Source of the DNA: a bacterium
GTDB lineage: Bacteria; Auribacterota; JABMQX01
DNA: 64,000 bases
Direction of reading: 5' to 3'
NCBI GenBank assembly: GCA_030691545.1
Contig: JAUYEE010000143.1
Location: 1 to 64,000 of the forward strand
Part shown: positions 9,199-18,081 of the stretch, one piece after another
Numbering within the stretch: position 1 is the first letter of the stretch
Layout: each line of letters opens with the position of its first letter
Translations under genes and position numbers: made by a program
Notes under the pieces: generated by a model
Database searches by the model: none
What the model was told of the DNA's origin: nothing
What the model saw: the letters and a program-made list of their open reading frames with translations, nothing else

Positions 9199-9372
9199 GC
9201 ACTGAACGCGGGCCTGTAGTTGTTGTCAGTCGCCGCGAAAAGACTGTGTACGCCGTTATTGTTATTGTTGATGCAAACCTTCAGGAGGCCAATTCTGTCA
9301 CCGCTTACGTGGTTAACAGCGATTCGGCCTTGAACAAGATGAGAAGCAACCCGAAATGGCACAAATAGGAAG

Positions 9373-9396
9373 GGCCGCTGATACGGTTCAGCGGCC
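9373..9396 (+). terminator. possible terminator hairpin after the kinase fusion
   Basis: Perfect 9-bp stem GGCCGCTGA / TCAGCGGCC with a 6-base loop, 175 bases after the stop codon. No T-run follows, so it may be a rho-assisted or processing hairpin. The rest of 9199-9525 holds no gene I can support. Confidence 0.4.
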
Positions 9397-9525
9397 GAAA
9401 CCTTTGAGGGTCCCTTACTCTAAGTAAAGGACAGTAATATATTACAGCGCCTGTTGCGCGCTGTCAATACAAAATCGAGCACTTGGCGACGAAGTTGGAC
9501 GGCTGGCTCCCGTGCAAGGCTTGGA

Positions 9526-11283
9526 ATGAATCGGATTCGGGTCTTATCAGATGACGTGGCGAACAAAATCGCCGCGGGAGAGGTGGTTGAGAATCCGGCG
9601 TCGGCGGTGAAAGAGCTTCTCGAGAACGCCCTTGACGCTGAGAGCACGGAGATCACTGTCGAAATCAAGTCCGGCGGGAAGAGTTATATCTCGCTGGCGG
9701 ACAATGGGACCGGAATGAGCCGGGATGATGCGGTCCTCGCCATCGAGAGGCACTCCACGAGCAAAATCCGCTCAGCTTCTGACTTGGAGAAAGTGGTCAC
9801 GCTTGGCTTTCGTGGGGAGGCGATTCCAAGCATCGCATCGGTTTCGCGCTTCAGCATCACCACGTGCGAGAGAGACGCCCTCATCGGCACGTTCGTGAAA
9901 GTGGACGGGGGGAAGTTAGTGAACGTGGTGGAGGTGGGGCGACCGCCAGGGACCACGGTGGAGGTCCGAAACCTGTTCTACAACGTCCCGGCGAGGCGGA
10001 AGTATCTGAGGTCGGTGGAACAGGAGGCGGCGGCGATTTGCCGGTTGGTGGACGCGTACGCGCTGGCATATCCGGGCGTTTATTTCCGCCTGGTGCATAA
10101 CGAGCGGGAAGTGCTTTTGGCGCCAAAAACGGACCGGATGGAGGAAAGGTTAGCGAAGGTTCTCGGTAAAAAGACCGCCGAGCAGTTTATCCCTTTCCGC
10201 TATGAGGAAAAGGGAGTTGTGGCATGGGGGTTTGCGGGACATCCGAGCGTGACGCGGACGAATCGCATGGGTCAGCTCCTTTACGTGAACAACCGCCCGG
10301 TTGTGAGTCCGCCTCTCTACTATGCCGTGATGCTGTCGTACAAGACGCTCGTGCCGAAAGGAAGGTATCCGTTGGCTGTTCTGTTCGTGGAGATCGCTCC
10401 TGAGTTCGTTGACATGAACGTTCATCCCACGAAGAAGGAAGTGCGGTTCAAAAATGAATGGGCGATCCGCGACATCGTTCTGCGAGGCATTTCCCGCGCG
10501 CTGAAGGAGGCGGACTTGGCTCCCCATTTCCTCTCGGACCAATACGAGAAACCGGTCGAGGCGAAAGGCGACTTTGAAAAGGCTCTGGCGCGGCACAGCG
10601 AGCCGAAGGCTCCGGGGGCATGGCGGGAGAGAGAATCGGCCGGAGGCGAAAGGATGTCCCGGCAAGCGGAACCGGAGACCGAGGCGGAGCTTCCCATGAA
10701 GATGAGGCGGCGAAGTTCCCTGCGATTTCTCTCGCAGTTGTCGGATTCGTACATCCTTGCGGAGGACGAGGAAGGGCTCGTCGTGGTGGACCAGCACGCG
10801 GCCCATGAGCGAGTTCTGTACGAGAAAATCATGCAGGGGCTGAAGGGGGGAAGCTGCCCGGCGCAGCGGCTGCTGCTCCCAACCACCGTGGAAGTCTCGT
10901 CCGGCGAGAGTTTTGTTCTGAAGGAGAACGCGGAATTCTTGAGACGCATCGGGTTCGAGGTGAGGCCGTTCGGAGAGCGCACATTCATCGTCGAGGCGGT
11001 TCCTCCGTTCTTCCTGATGGGAGACATCAAAAAAGCGGTGCACGATTTCCTAACGGCGGCACAAGAATCCCGCCACGAGCGGGATTCGGAACGGGAGAAG
11101 GTACTGGTGCGTTCGGCGTGCCGGTCGGCGGTGATGGCGCACGACCGGATGAAGGCGGAGGAATGTGAGGCGCTTCTGGCGAGGTTGATGTCTGCGGAGT
11201 CGCCGCACACGTGCCCGCACGGGCGGCCCACGATGATTAAAATGAGCCTGAAGGAAATTGAGAAGCGGTTCATGAGGCGATGA
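9526..11283 (+). CDS. mutL: DNA mismatch repair protein MutL
   Basis: 585 aa. N-terminal GHKL ATPase: IAAGEVVENPASAVKEL near residue 16, DNGTGM from about 58 and GFRGEAIPSI from 94. The C-terminal dimerisation domain carries the metal-binding endonuclease motif DQHA-x2-E-x4-E (from residue 422) and CPHGRP near 563, so this is the nicking type of MutL, as in bacteria lacking MutH. It links MutS mismatch recognition to strand incision. The start was set at the ATG where family homology begins (MNRIRVL); the frame is open 24 codons further. Its stop overlaps miaA (ATGA), marking the operon mutL-miaA-hflX. Confidence 0.97.
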   Translation: MNRIRVLSDDVANKIAAGEVVENPASAVKELLENALDAESTEITVEIKSGGKSYISLADNGTGMSRDDAVLAIERHSTSKIRSASDLEKVVTLGFRGEAIPSIASVSRFSITTCERDALIGTFVKVDGGKLVNVVEVGRPPGTTVEVRNLFYNVPARRKYLRSVEQEAAAICRLVDAYALAYPGVYFRLVHNEREVLLAPKTDRMEERLAKVLGKKTAEQFIPFRYEEKGVVAWGFAGHPSVTRTNRMGQLLYVNNRPVVSPPLYYAVMLSYKTLVPKGRYPLAVLFVEIAPEFVDMNVHPTKKEVRFKNEWAIRDIVLRGISRALKEADLAPHFLSDQYEKPVEAKGDFEKALARHSEPKAPGAWRERESAGGERMSRQAEPETEAELPMKMRRRSSLRFLSQLSDSYILAEDEEGLVVVDQHAAHERVLYEKIMQGLKGGSCPAQRLLLPTTVEVSSGESFVLKENAEFLRRIGFEVRPFGERTFIVEAVPPFFLMGDIKKAVHDFLTAAQESRHERDSEREKVLVRSACRSAVMAHDRMKAEECEALLARLMSAESPHTCPHGRPTMIKMSLKEIEKRFMRR

Positions 11284-12269
11284 ACGTGGCTGTGGCTGAG
11301 CGCGCTTTTCCGACCGGCAGGACGCTCTTTCTGGTGGGGCCCACCGGAGTGGGCAAAACAGAGGCGTCGCTGTGGCTGGCGAAGCGGATTGATGCGGAGA
11401 TTGTCTCAGCGGACTCGATGCTGGTGTATCGGGGGATGGACATCGGCACGGCAAAACCGACGCCCGAGGAGCGGGCGGCGGTCAAGCACCATTTGATAGA
11501 CGTTCTCGAGCCAACGGAGCCGTTCAGCGTTGGCAAATATCGGCAGCTCGCGAAGAATGTCATCGCGGAAATTCACGGGAGGGGCAAGATAGCGTTAGTC
11601 TGCGGCGGAACGGGATTGTATGTGCGCGCCCTGGTGGATGGACTCTTCGAGGGGCCGGCGGCCGACTGGCAGTTGCGAGAGGAACTGGAGGCGGAAGCGG
11701 AAAGAAGCGGACCGGAGTCCCTTCACGCCAAATTGATGGAGGTGGACCGGGAGACGGCGGAGAAGCTCTCGCCGAAGGATCTGCGGCGTGTGATCCGGGC
11801 ACTGGAGGTTCATTCCAGAGCCCATCGTCCCATCTCGGAGTTGCAGTCTCAGTGGAAGCAGCGGGGGCGTGGCCCGACCATGCTCGGCCTGACCATGGAC
11901 CGGTCCCTTCTCTACCAAAGGATTGAGGAGCGTGTGGACCGCATGTTCGAGCGGGGACTCGTCGAGGAAACCGAGAGGCTTTTGGAGAGGGGCCTGCGGA
12001 CAAACCGAACCGCGATGCAGGCGATCGGATACAAGGAAGTTGTGGCGTACCTGGATGGGGGGTGCTCTCTTGAAGAGGCGAAGAAATTGCTGAAACGGAA
12101 CAGCCGTCGCTATGCCAAGCGACAATTGACGTGGTTCCGAAAGGATGATAGAATTCAATGGTACGATTTTGACGACTATGCGACCCAGCAGGAGCTTTAT
12201 GAGAGTCTTCTTGAGGGTCTTCGCGGCATGACGGAGACGGTCCGGGGAGAGTCCCGACACCCGCAGTGA
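11280..12269 (+). CDS. miaA: tRNA dimethylallyltransferase
   Basis: 329 aa. Transfers the dimethylallyl group to A37 of tRNAs reading UNN codons. P-loop GPTGVGKT at residues 20-27, the substrate loop SADSMLVYRGMDIGTAKP, HHLIDVLEP and the late RRYAKRQLTWFRKD segment are all diagnostic. The ATG overlaps the mutL stop by four bases, and the stop is overlapped by the GTG of hflX, so translation of the three genes is likely coupled. mutL-miaA-hflX order is common in bacteria. Confidence 0.97.
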   Translation: MNVAVAERAFPTGRTLFLVGPTGVGKTEASLWLAKRIDAEIVSADSMLVYRGMDIGTAKPTPEERAAVKHHLIDVLEPTEPFSVGKYRQLAKNVIAEIHGRGKIALVCGGTGLYVRALVDGLFEGPAADWQLREELEAEAERSGPESLHAKLMEVDRETAEKLSPKDLRRVIRALEVHSRAHRPISELQSQWKQRGRGPTMLGLTMDRSLLYQRIEERVDRMFERGLVEETERLLERGLRTNRTAMQAIGYKEVVAYLDGGCSLEEAKKLLKRNSRRYAKRQLTWFRKDDRIQWYDFDDYATQQELYESLLEGLRGMTETVRGESRHPQ

Positions 12270-13594
12270 GGAGGAATCGCCCAACGAACATAGACAGTTA
12301 CAGACAGGCGGGATTGACAGACCTCGCCGAAGGAAGGGAGCCCGGGGAAAACGAACGGGCAGTTCTTGTGGGCGTCCAGCTTGATAGGGCGAGAAGAACA
12401 GAGGTGGACGACCACTTAGGGGAGCTCGCGCAGCTCGCGCGAACCGCGGGAGCCGACGTCGTCCACCAGCAGGTTTTCAAGCGAGACAAACCCACGCCCG
12501 CCCACTACATCGGCAAGGGGCACGTGGAGCAGTTACGGCAACTCTGCCGGGAGTCCCGCGCTGACTTAGTGATTTTCGACGACGATTTGAGTCCCGCCCA
12601 GCAACGAAATGTCGAGGGGGTCGTTCAGAAAAAGGTCATTGACCGCACAGAAATCATCCTGGACATTTTCGCACAGAGAGCCCGCACCAAAGAGGCGAAA
12701 CTCCAGATCGAACTGGCGCAGTTGTGGCATCTTCTCCCTCGCTTGACTCGCCGCTGGACGCACCTATCGCGTCAGCCGGGCGAGATCGGCACACGCGGCC
12801 CCGGCGAAACGCAACTCGAGATGGACAGGCGCCGGGTCAAGGAGCGCATCCACAGACTGAATTCAGAGATTACGTCGGTCCGGACGCATCGGGCGACGCA
12901 GAGGAAAGCCAGGAAAAAGGGTGCAGGGCAGACTGCGTCGCTCATCGGCTACACAAACGCGGGGAAATCCACATTGTTGAATGCACTGACCCAGGCGGGC
13001 GTGACCGTGGAAGACAAGTTGTTCACGACGCTCGACCCCACGACGCGAAAGCTTCTCCTGCCGAACCACCAGGCTGTATTCTTGTCGGACACGGTCGGCT
13101 TCATTCGGAAACTCCCCCACCAGCTCATTGATTCCTTCCGGGCGACGTTGGAGGAAGTGACGGAGGCGGATTTGTTGATTCACGTCCTGGACGTCAGCGA
13201 CCCGCGAGCAGACGAGCGTTCGCAGAATGTCTATGAGGTGCTGAGGGAAATCGGCTGCGCTGAGAAACCGACGATCACGGTTCTCAATAAGATTGACAGG
13301 CTCAAAGGGCCGTCCCCCGTGGAGAGGTTCCGGCGGAGTCACCTCAACTGCGTGCCGATGTCAGCCAAAGAAGGTGTCGGGCTGGACGAGTTTACCCGCC
13401 AGTTAGAGCGGTTGCTGGCGGAGCTGCTCGTGATGGTGCACCTCCGAATCCCCCAGAGCCAATCGCGGTTCGTGTCGCGCATTCACGCCGAGGGAAACGT
13501 CATCAGCAAGGAGTACGAAGGGAACGACGTGCTGCTGTGGGCGGAGCTCCCCGCAAAACTGGCCGCCATTGTCAGTGACTTCGTCGAGGATTGA
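12266..13594 (+). CDS. hflX: ribosome-associated GTPase HflX
   Basis: 442 aa with a GTG start inside the miaA stop (GTGA). HflX splits stalled or stressed 70S ribosomes. The N-terminal HflX domain is seen in VFKRDKPTPAHYIGKG; a linker with RTRGPGETQLE-type sequence (GTRGPGETQLEMDRRR) precedes the G domain with G1 GYTNAGKST (about 228-236), G3 DTVGFI and G4 NKID. An in-frame TTG lies 17 codons downstream, but it has no ribosome site, whereas the GTG is in the coupled position. Confidence 0.95.
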   Translation: MRRNRPTNIDSYRQAGLTDLAEGREPGENERAVLVGVQLDRARRTEVDDHLGELAQLARTAGADVVHQQVFKRDKPTPAHYIGKGHVEQLRQLCRESRADLVIFDDDLSPAQQRNVEGVVQKKVIDRTEIILDIFAQRARTKEAKLQIELAQLWHLLPRLTRRWTHLSRQPGEIGTRGPGETQLEMDRRRVKERIHRLNSEITSVRTHRATQRKARKKGAGQTASLIGYTNAGKSTLLNALTQAGVTVEDKLFTTLDPTTRKLLLPNHQAVFLSDTVGFIRKLPHQLIDSFRATLEEVTEADLLIHVLDVSDPRADERSQNVYEVLREIGCAEKPTITVLNKIDRLKGPSPVERFRRSHLNCVPMSAKEGVGLDEFTRQLERLLAELLVMVHLRIPQSQSRFVSRIHAEGNVISKEYEGNDVLLWAELPAKLAAIVSDFVED

Positions 13595-13611
13595 CCTCGC
13601 ATTGAACGTAT

Positions 13612-13782
13612 ATGAGCACGAACCCAGGCGCCAAGCCGCATCTTCAAGAACCGATTAAAGCCCCGGCGAGACCCGACTGGCCCGAGGTAACCAGGGTTTC
13701 TCATTACTACCTGGCCGTTGATGCTGTGACTCAGCCCATCAAGATAGAGGATCGGGTGCTGTACGGAGTAAGGGAAACATGA
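13612..13782 (+). CDS. small protein A of the Fic operon (56 aa, unknown family)
   Basis: 56 aa; its TGA overlaps the fic start (ATGA). I do not recognise the family. It is supported by a paralogue on the other side of fic (14852-15010): both share L-Q-E-P-I-(K/R)-x-P, then a (D/E)-W pair, V-S-(H/R)-Y-(Y/W)-L-x-V-x-A-(V/M)-T. The protein is charged, without signal peptide or membrane segment. The ribosome site is weak. By position it could be an antitoxin, a Fic regulator or a Fic target, but nothing in the sequence shows which. Confidence 0.6.
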   Translation: MSTNPGAKPHLQEPIKAPARPDWPEVTRVSHYYLAVDAVTQPIKIEDRVLYGVRET

Positions 13783-14855
13783 TGACCCTTCGCCACTTTA
13801 CGGAGGGCCTGGAAAGCGTGCCAGCGACGACTTCATGGTACCTCGCCGACATAGCGGAAGCGCGAGGAAAACAGGAGCTGTTCGTCCGCCAGTCTCCCCA
13901 GCGTCTCAAGACTCTTCGAGAGCATGCCCTTGTGGAGAGCGCCGTCTCTTCGACTCGGATCGAAGGGGTCAACGTGGACCCGTCCCGCGTAAAGACGATT
14001 GTCTTTGGGAAAGCCTCTCTTCGAGATAGAAATGAAGAAGAGGTCCGGGGCTATCGGGAGGCGCTCAAGCTCATTCATGAACAAAGGGCTGCTCTGCCGT
14101 TGTCGGAGGAAATTGTGCTCGAGCTTCATCGTCTCGCTCTCCCGGATGCCTGGGACGCCGGAAAACTCAAAGAGAGAAACGGGCAGATTATAGAAAAGTC
14201 CGCCGATGGGAGAACAAGGATACGCTTTACTCCCGTGTCTGCGAAAAGAACGCCCGCTTCGATGAAGGAGCTTTTCGAGCTATGGACGAGAGGGCTCAAG
14301 AATCGGGAAGTTCATCCTCTGATTCTCGCCGCAGCATTTAACCTCGATTTCCTGTGCATTCATCCTTTTCGCGATGGGAATGGCCGGGTTTCTCGTCTCC
14401 TTCTCCTTGTTCAATGCTACCATCTTGGCTATGAGGTGGCTCGCTACATCAGCATCGAGCGCCTCATGGAAGAGAACAAAGAGCGCTACTACGAAACCCT
14501 CGAGGAGAGCTCCCGCGACTGGCACGAGGGTAAACACAATCTCTGGCCTTACATCAACTATCTCTTTTTCATCCTCAAGTCGGCGTATGGGGAGCTTGAA
14601 GGGCGACTCGGACAGGTCGCCGAGCCGAGAGGCGCAAAGACGCAGATCGTCCAAAATGCCCTCGCTCGATTCCCCGGCGAATTCTCCGTGGCGGAGCTCG
14701 AGAGGTCATGTCCAACCGTAAGCCGCGACATGGTCCGGAGAGTTCTTCGCGACCTCCAGAAAGCCGGGCAGGTCGAGTGTCTTGGGCACGGCCCCGGCGC
14801 CCGGTGGCGAAAAAAGGGTAATGTCTTGAAAAAGGGTAAAAAAGAGGGTAATTGA
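13779..14855 (+). CDS. Fic-domain AMP-transferase with N-terminal inhibitory motif and winged helix
   Basis: 358 aa. The catalytic motif HPFRDGNGRVSR at residues 195-206 is a complete Fic signature, with the histidine that deprotonates the target hydroxyl and the GNGR phosphate-binding loop. An SSTRIEG motif at 57-63 fits the (S/T)xxxE(G/N) inhibitory helix placed N-terminally (class II Fic), so activity is probably self-restrained until the helix is displaced. The last 80 residues look like a winged helix-turn-helix followed by a lysine-rich tail. It would transfer AMP (or another nucleotide) to a protein. It is flanked by two related small proteins and followed by a HerA-like ATPase, all overlapping or within five bases. 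Confidence 0.92.
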   Translation: MMTLRHFTEGLESVPATTSWYLADIAEARGKQELFVRQSPQRLKTLREHALVESAVSSTRIEGVNVDPSRVKTIVFGKASLRDRNEEEVRGYREALKLIHEQRAALPLSEEIVLELHRLALPDAWDAGKLKERNGQIIEKSADGRTRIRFTPVSAKRTPASMKELFELWTRGLKNREVHPLILAAAFNLDFLCIHPFRDGNGRVSRLLLLVQCYHLGYEVARYISIERLMEENKERYYETLEESSRDWHEGKHNLWPYINYLFFILKSAYGELEGRLGQVAEPRGAKTQIVQNALARFPGEFSVAELERSCPTVSRDMVRRVLRDLQKAGQVECLGHGPGARWRKKGNVLKKGKKEGN

Positions 14856-15010
14856 AGACGTGCAATGGATCGCCAAAGCTTCAGGAGCCGATCAGAGATC
14901 CGCTTGGTCTGGAATGGCATGATGCTGAGAAGGTTTCCCGGTACTGGCTTCAAGTGCATGCGATGACAGAGCTTAGGCAGGTGCGGGAACACCCCGGACA
15001 ATATCGATAG
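14852..15010 (+). CDS. small protein B of the Fic operon (52 aa, paralogue of protein A)
   Basis: 52 aa from a TTG that overlaps the fic stop as TTGA; the stop is five bases before the next gene. Aligned without gaps to small protein A over some 32 residues it keeps L-Q-E-P-I, P, (D/E)-W, V-S, Y, L, V, A and T at the same spacing; beyond that the two C-termini differ. The repeated presence of the same small protein on both sides of fic argues that it is a translated, functional part of the operon. Family and function are unknown to me. Confidence 0.6.
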   Translation: MKTCNGSPKLQEPIRDPLGLEWHDAEKVSRYWLQVHAMTELRQVREHPGQYR

Positions 15011-15015
15011 ACACA

Positions 15016-17226
15016 GTGAAAACCCTGAGCCAGCAATTTCGACTCATAATCCTTGTTTTGTACGCCGTAGTCCTATTGGGCGCTTCAAAGCTTGCTTTGG
15101 GGTCCTGGCTACCGCCAACAAGCGAAAAAGGATTATGGTTCTTCTCCGGCCTGGGAGCCCTTCTCCTGGGAAACTTGATTGTCAGCCCCTTCTATCATAA
15201 GCCCGCTGACGCCATTTCGTATGGAGTCACAGGGTTGGTGGCTCTGCTTGCGGTTTGGCCTATGCGTGGCGGCAGCGGCTTTGACCTAGTGCTCTGGACT
15301 CTGGCCACGGCATACGTGCTTATAGTTGTGGTTTCCGGGTTGCTATCTATAGCGCTAAAAGACGGCCGGCGACAGCCTCTTCAACAGGCCTCAAGGTCAC
15401 TTTATCACCTGACTTCAACCTTCGGCGGTCCGAGAGATGTCTTCTCCGCTGTCTTTCTCTTCGCGATTTTCGCCTTCCACCGGAACGAACCCAGAGAGTA
15501 TCTGACGATTGGCGCATGTTGGGCTATCGTGGTGGCGCTACGACCTCTCGAACGAATCTCCTCCTTTGTTGCAGAACTGCGACAGATATGGGGTGCCCGG
15601 TCCGGAGGCGACCCCCTGGGGGAAGTGGTTGGACATCTCGTACCCGGAATAGTCCTAATCAAGCATGATCCCTCATGTGCCGTCAAGTTCGGGGATACGC
15701 TCGTGGTGCCGGGAGAGGACGGGAAGGCCAACATCGCGCTGGCGCTCGACCATGTTGGTTTGGCCGACGGTCGCTGGCTTCGCGCCGTCCAGTTGGACCT
15801 GCCCTGGGGTGTAAGAAATGAGGTCTGCAAGAGCGCAGGAGAGAAGTCTAACCTCTGTCGCATCCTTAAGAAGGAGCAGCTCGAACGGTGCCGGGAGGGT
15901 ATCCATTGCGAAATGCTTGAAAGGCGCGATTCGCTTGTGGGGCTCGTTGCACCGGATACAGACATCTCGCGACTACGGTTTGAGATTGTCCGTTGTGACC
16001 TCGATCTCGAGGAGGGTCGGCTGTTGGAGGTAGGCATCGGCGCGAAGCCGGTCCTTTATCAGGTCGTTAACGGCCTTACAAGGGAGGAAATCGTCCAGGA
16101 GAAGAACAAAAGGGGGTACGTGCGTGGAGAGGCAAAAAAGATCGGAAGATGGAATACCAGCACTGGCGGGTTTGACGTCGTCAAGTGGCTTCCGTCTCCG
16201 AACGCGCCAGTGTTCCTTGTGGGCCGAGCGGAGATGCAACCGCGCAAGGAGGCTGTTGGCCACTTCCCCGGAACGGACTACCCGGTCTCGCTCGACATCC
16301 ACCAGCTGGTCGTTCACAATGGGGCAGTACTGGGCATTTTGGGCGTGGGCAAATCGTTCCTCGCAATCGAGCTTGTGGAGAGGATGATAGCGGAAAAGAT
16401 AAAAGTGATATGCCTGGACCTGACCAACCAATACGCTAATGAGCTCTCCCAGTTCTATGACGCCCGGGATGAGGAAAGAGAGATAAAGGAGCTCCAGGCC
16501 TTGGGGCCCCAAGGAAGAGGCAAGGTTTCGCTGAATGTCGAGGAAGGCGGAAGCGTAGGTGACTTCACAGCGGCCCTTCGGCAGAAGCTTGAACCCTTCC
16601 TTCAGGAAGGCTCAGGAAGATACCTGAAGATTTTCAACCCAGCCAGCTTTGAGATATGGAGGCAGGACAGCAAACCTTATCAAAACAAAGCATCAATGGC
16701 CTCGTTGACGCCAACCGAGGTAACCAGGATATTCGCTGAAGTGACACTCGAGATATTGCAGGAGAAAGGGATGACCGACGTTGCGCGCTGCTGTCTCGTG
16801 TTTGAGGAGGCGCATTCCTTGATTCCTGAATGGACAGCGGTGGCGACGGAAGGGGACAAAAGCGCAACAAACGGCACCGCCAAGGCAATTCTTCAAGGCC
16901 GTAAATTCGGTCTGGGCTGCCTGGTGGTGACTCAGCGGACTGCCAATGTTACCAAGAGCATTCTCAATCAGTGCAATACCATTTTCGCCCTTCGATCTTT
17001 CGATGCCACGGGCATTGAGTTCCTCAAGAATTACATCGGAGAAGACTACGCCGCTGTGATCTCAACCCTCGAAGACCGCCACGCAGTCATCTTTGGGCGA
17101 GCTTCGTCCTGCCGAGACCCGGTGCTGGTGCGCCTGAATGAGCGCGAGGACTTCCTGCGAGTTTTCCGCGAAGCTCGCGAGGAAGGAGAATCCCATGATC
17201 CCCAAGGAACGCAAAAGGCTGACTGA
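15016..17226 (+). CDS. membrane-anchored HerA/FtsK-like ATPase
   Basis: 736 aa, GTG start five bases after the previous stop. Residues 9-175 contain about six membrane segments (for example LIILVLYAVVLLGASKLAL and FDLVLWTLATAYVLIVVVS). A middle region of beta-rich sequence (about 200-430) resembles a HAS-type barrel. The motor domain has Walker A GILGVGKS at 440-447, Walker B CLVFEEAH at 593-600 and the VVTQR sensor near 640, typical of HerA/DUF87 ATPases. HerA proteins form hexameric DNA or protein translocases and are frequent in anti-phage loci, usually with a nuclease or effector gene. Here the partners are Fic and the small proteins upstream and a truncated DUF1156 gene downstream. The name and mechanism of the system are unknown. 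Confidence 0.82.
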   Translation: MKTLSQQFRLIILVLYAVVLLGASKLALGSWLPPTSEKGLWFFSGLGALLLGNLIVSPFYHKPADAISYGVTGLVALLAVWPMRGGSGFDLVLWTLATAYVLIVVVSGLLSIALKDGRRQPLQQASRSLYHLTSTFGGPRDVFSAVFLFAIFAFHRNEPREYLTIGACWAIVVALRPLERISSFVAELRQIWGARSGGDPLGEVVGHLVPGIVLIKHDPSCAVKFGDTLVVPGEDGKANIALALDHVGLADGRWLRAVQLDLPWGVRNEVCKSAGEKSNLCRILKKEQLERCREGIHCEMLERRDSLVGLVAPDTDISRLRFEIVRCDLDLEEGRLLEVGIGAKPVLYQVVNGLTREEIVQEKNKRGYVRGEAKKIGRWNTSTGGFDVVKWLPSPNAPVFLVGRAEMQPRKEAVGHFPGTDYPVSLDIHQLVVHNGAVLGILGVGKSFLAIELVERMIAEKIKVICLDLTNQYANELSQFYDARDEEREIKELQALGPQGRGKVSLNVEEGGSVGDFTAALRQKLEPFLQEGSGRYLKIFNPASFEIWRQDSKPYQNKASMASLTPTEVTRIFAEVTLEILQEKGMTDVARCCLVFEEAHSLIPEWTAVATEGDKSATNGTAKAILQGRKFGLGCLVVTQRTANVTKSILNQCNTIFALRSFDATGIEFLKNYIGEDYAAVISTLEDRHAVIFGRASSCRDPVLVRLNEREDFLRVFREAREEGESHDPQGTQKAD

Positions 17227-17347
17227 GGTGGATTTTCGGATTGCTGTGGTGAGCAAGCATTCGGCGAGGGAGAAATCCGTGCGGCACGGGCGTGCGTTGT
17301 CTCCCAAGGGCGGTCTCGGAACCGCCCGGGCGGTCGCTCGCCCGTGA
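17195..17347 (+). pseudogene. truncated 5' end of a DUF1156 (adenine-specific methyltransferase-type) gene
   Basis: An ATG at 17195 with AAGGAG seven bases upstream opens inside the end of the HerA gene. Its first 32 residues (MIPKERKRLTEVDF, then SKHSAREKSVRHG) match the conserved N-terminus of DUF1156 proteins, where a R/K-L-I/T-E-V-x-F and a later EK-x-x-RHG are diagnostic. Immediately after RHG the sequence leaves the family, becomes low-complexity and stops at 17347. The normal protein is many hundreds of residues, so the body was deleted and the operon end is a scar. Confidence 0.7.
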
Positions 17348-17372
17348 TGCAGGACGGTTGTTCGGGTGAAAG

Positions 17373-18071
17373 ATGTCTGAACCGACAAAGCAATACTTCA
17401 CAATCAAGGAGCTGCCGGCGCATGAGCGGCCGCGGGAGCGGCTGGAGAAGCTCGGGCCCGAGGCGCTGTCGGATGCGGAGCTCCTGGCAATTCTTCTCAG
17501 GACGGGAATGCCGGGTGCCTCCGCACTCGATTTGGCGAATCGCATTCTGCTCAAGTTTGGCGACCTGAAATGTGTAGCGGCGTCGTCGCTGGAGCAGTTG
17601 TGTGAGATCGGAGGCATCGGTCGCGCAAAGGCAATCCAGATAAAGGCGGCGTTCGATCTCGCAAAGCGCCTGTCGGAATTCCGGGGGCAGGAGAAGCCCG
17701 TGGTGAGAAGCTCGCGGGACGTGTTCGCGCTCCTGGCGGACGAGATGCGAATGCAGGAAAAGGAGTGCTTCAAGGCTCTGTACCTGGACGTGAAGAACCA
17801 CGTCAAGAAGGTCGAGACGATTTCCGTGGGCACCCTGAACGCGAGTCTCGTGCATCCGCGGGAGGTCTTCAAGTCCGCCGTGAGGGACAACTGCGCTGCG
17901 GTCATCATCGTTCACAACCACCCGACGGGGGACCCAACGCCGTCATCGCACGACACGGAGACGACGAAGCGGATTCAACAGGCGGGCCGCGTATTAGGCA
18001 TCGAGCTGCTCGACCACATCATCATCGGCGAGGGAAAGTACTTCAGCTACAAAGACAAAGACATGATATGA
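17373..18071 (+). CDS. radC: RadC family JAB/MPN-domain protein
   Basis: 232 aa, standard length. Residues 1-100 hold the UPF0758 start (HERPRERLEKLGPEALSDAE) and a helix-hairpin-helix (LCEIGGIGRAKAIQIKAA). The C-terminal MPN domain has the metal-binding motif HNHPTGDPTPSSHD (H181, H183, D194) and a preceding glutamate. Despite its name, a recombination role is doubtful; a metalloprotease-like function is predicted. It starts 25 bases after the DUF1156 scar and is followed by mreC. Confidence 0.93.
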   Translation: MSEPTKQYFTIKELPAHERPRERLEKLGPEALSDAELLAILLRTGMPGASALDLANRILLKFGDLKCVAASSLEQLCEIGGIGRAKAIQIKAAFDLAKRLSEFRGQEKPVVRSSRDVFALLADEMRMQEKECFKALYLDVKNHVKKVETISVGTLNASLVHPREVFKSAVRDNCAAVIIVHNHPTGDPTPSSHDTETTKRIQQAGRVLGIELLDHIIIGEGKYFSYKDKDMI

Positions 18072-18081
18072 GAGGCGCTCA

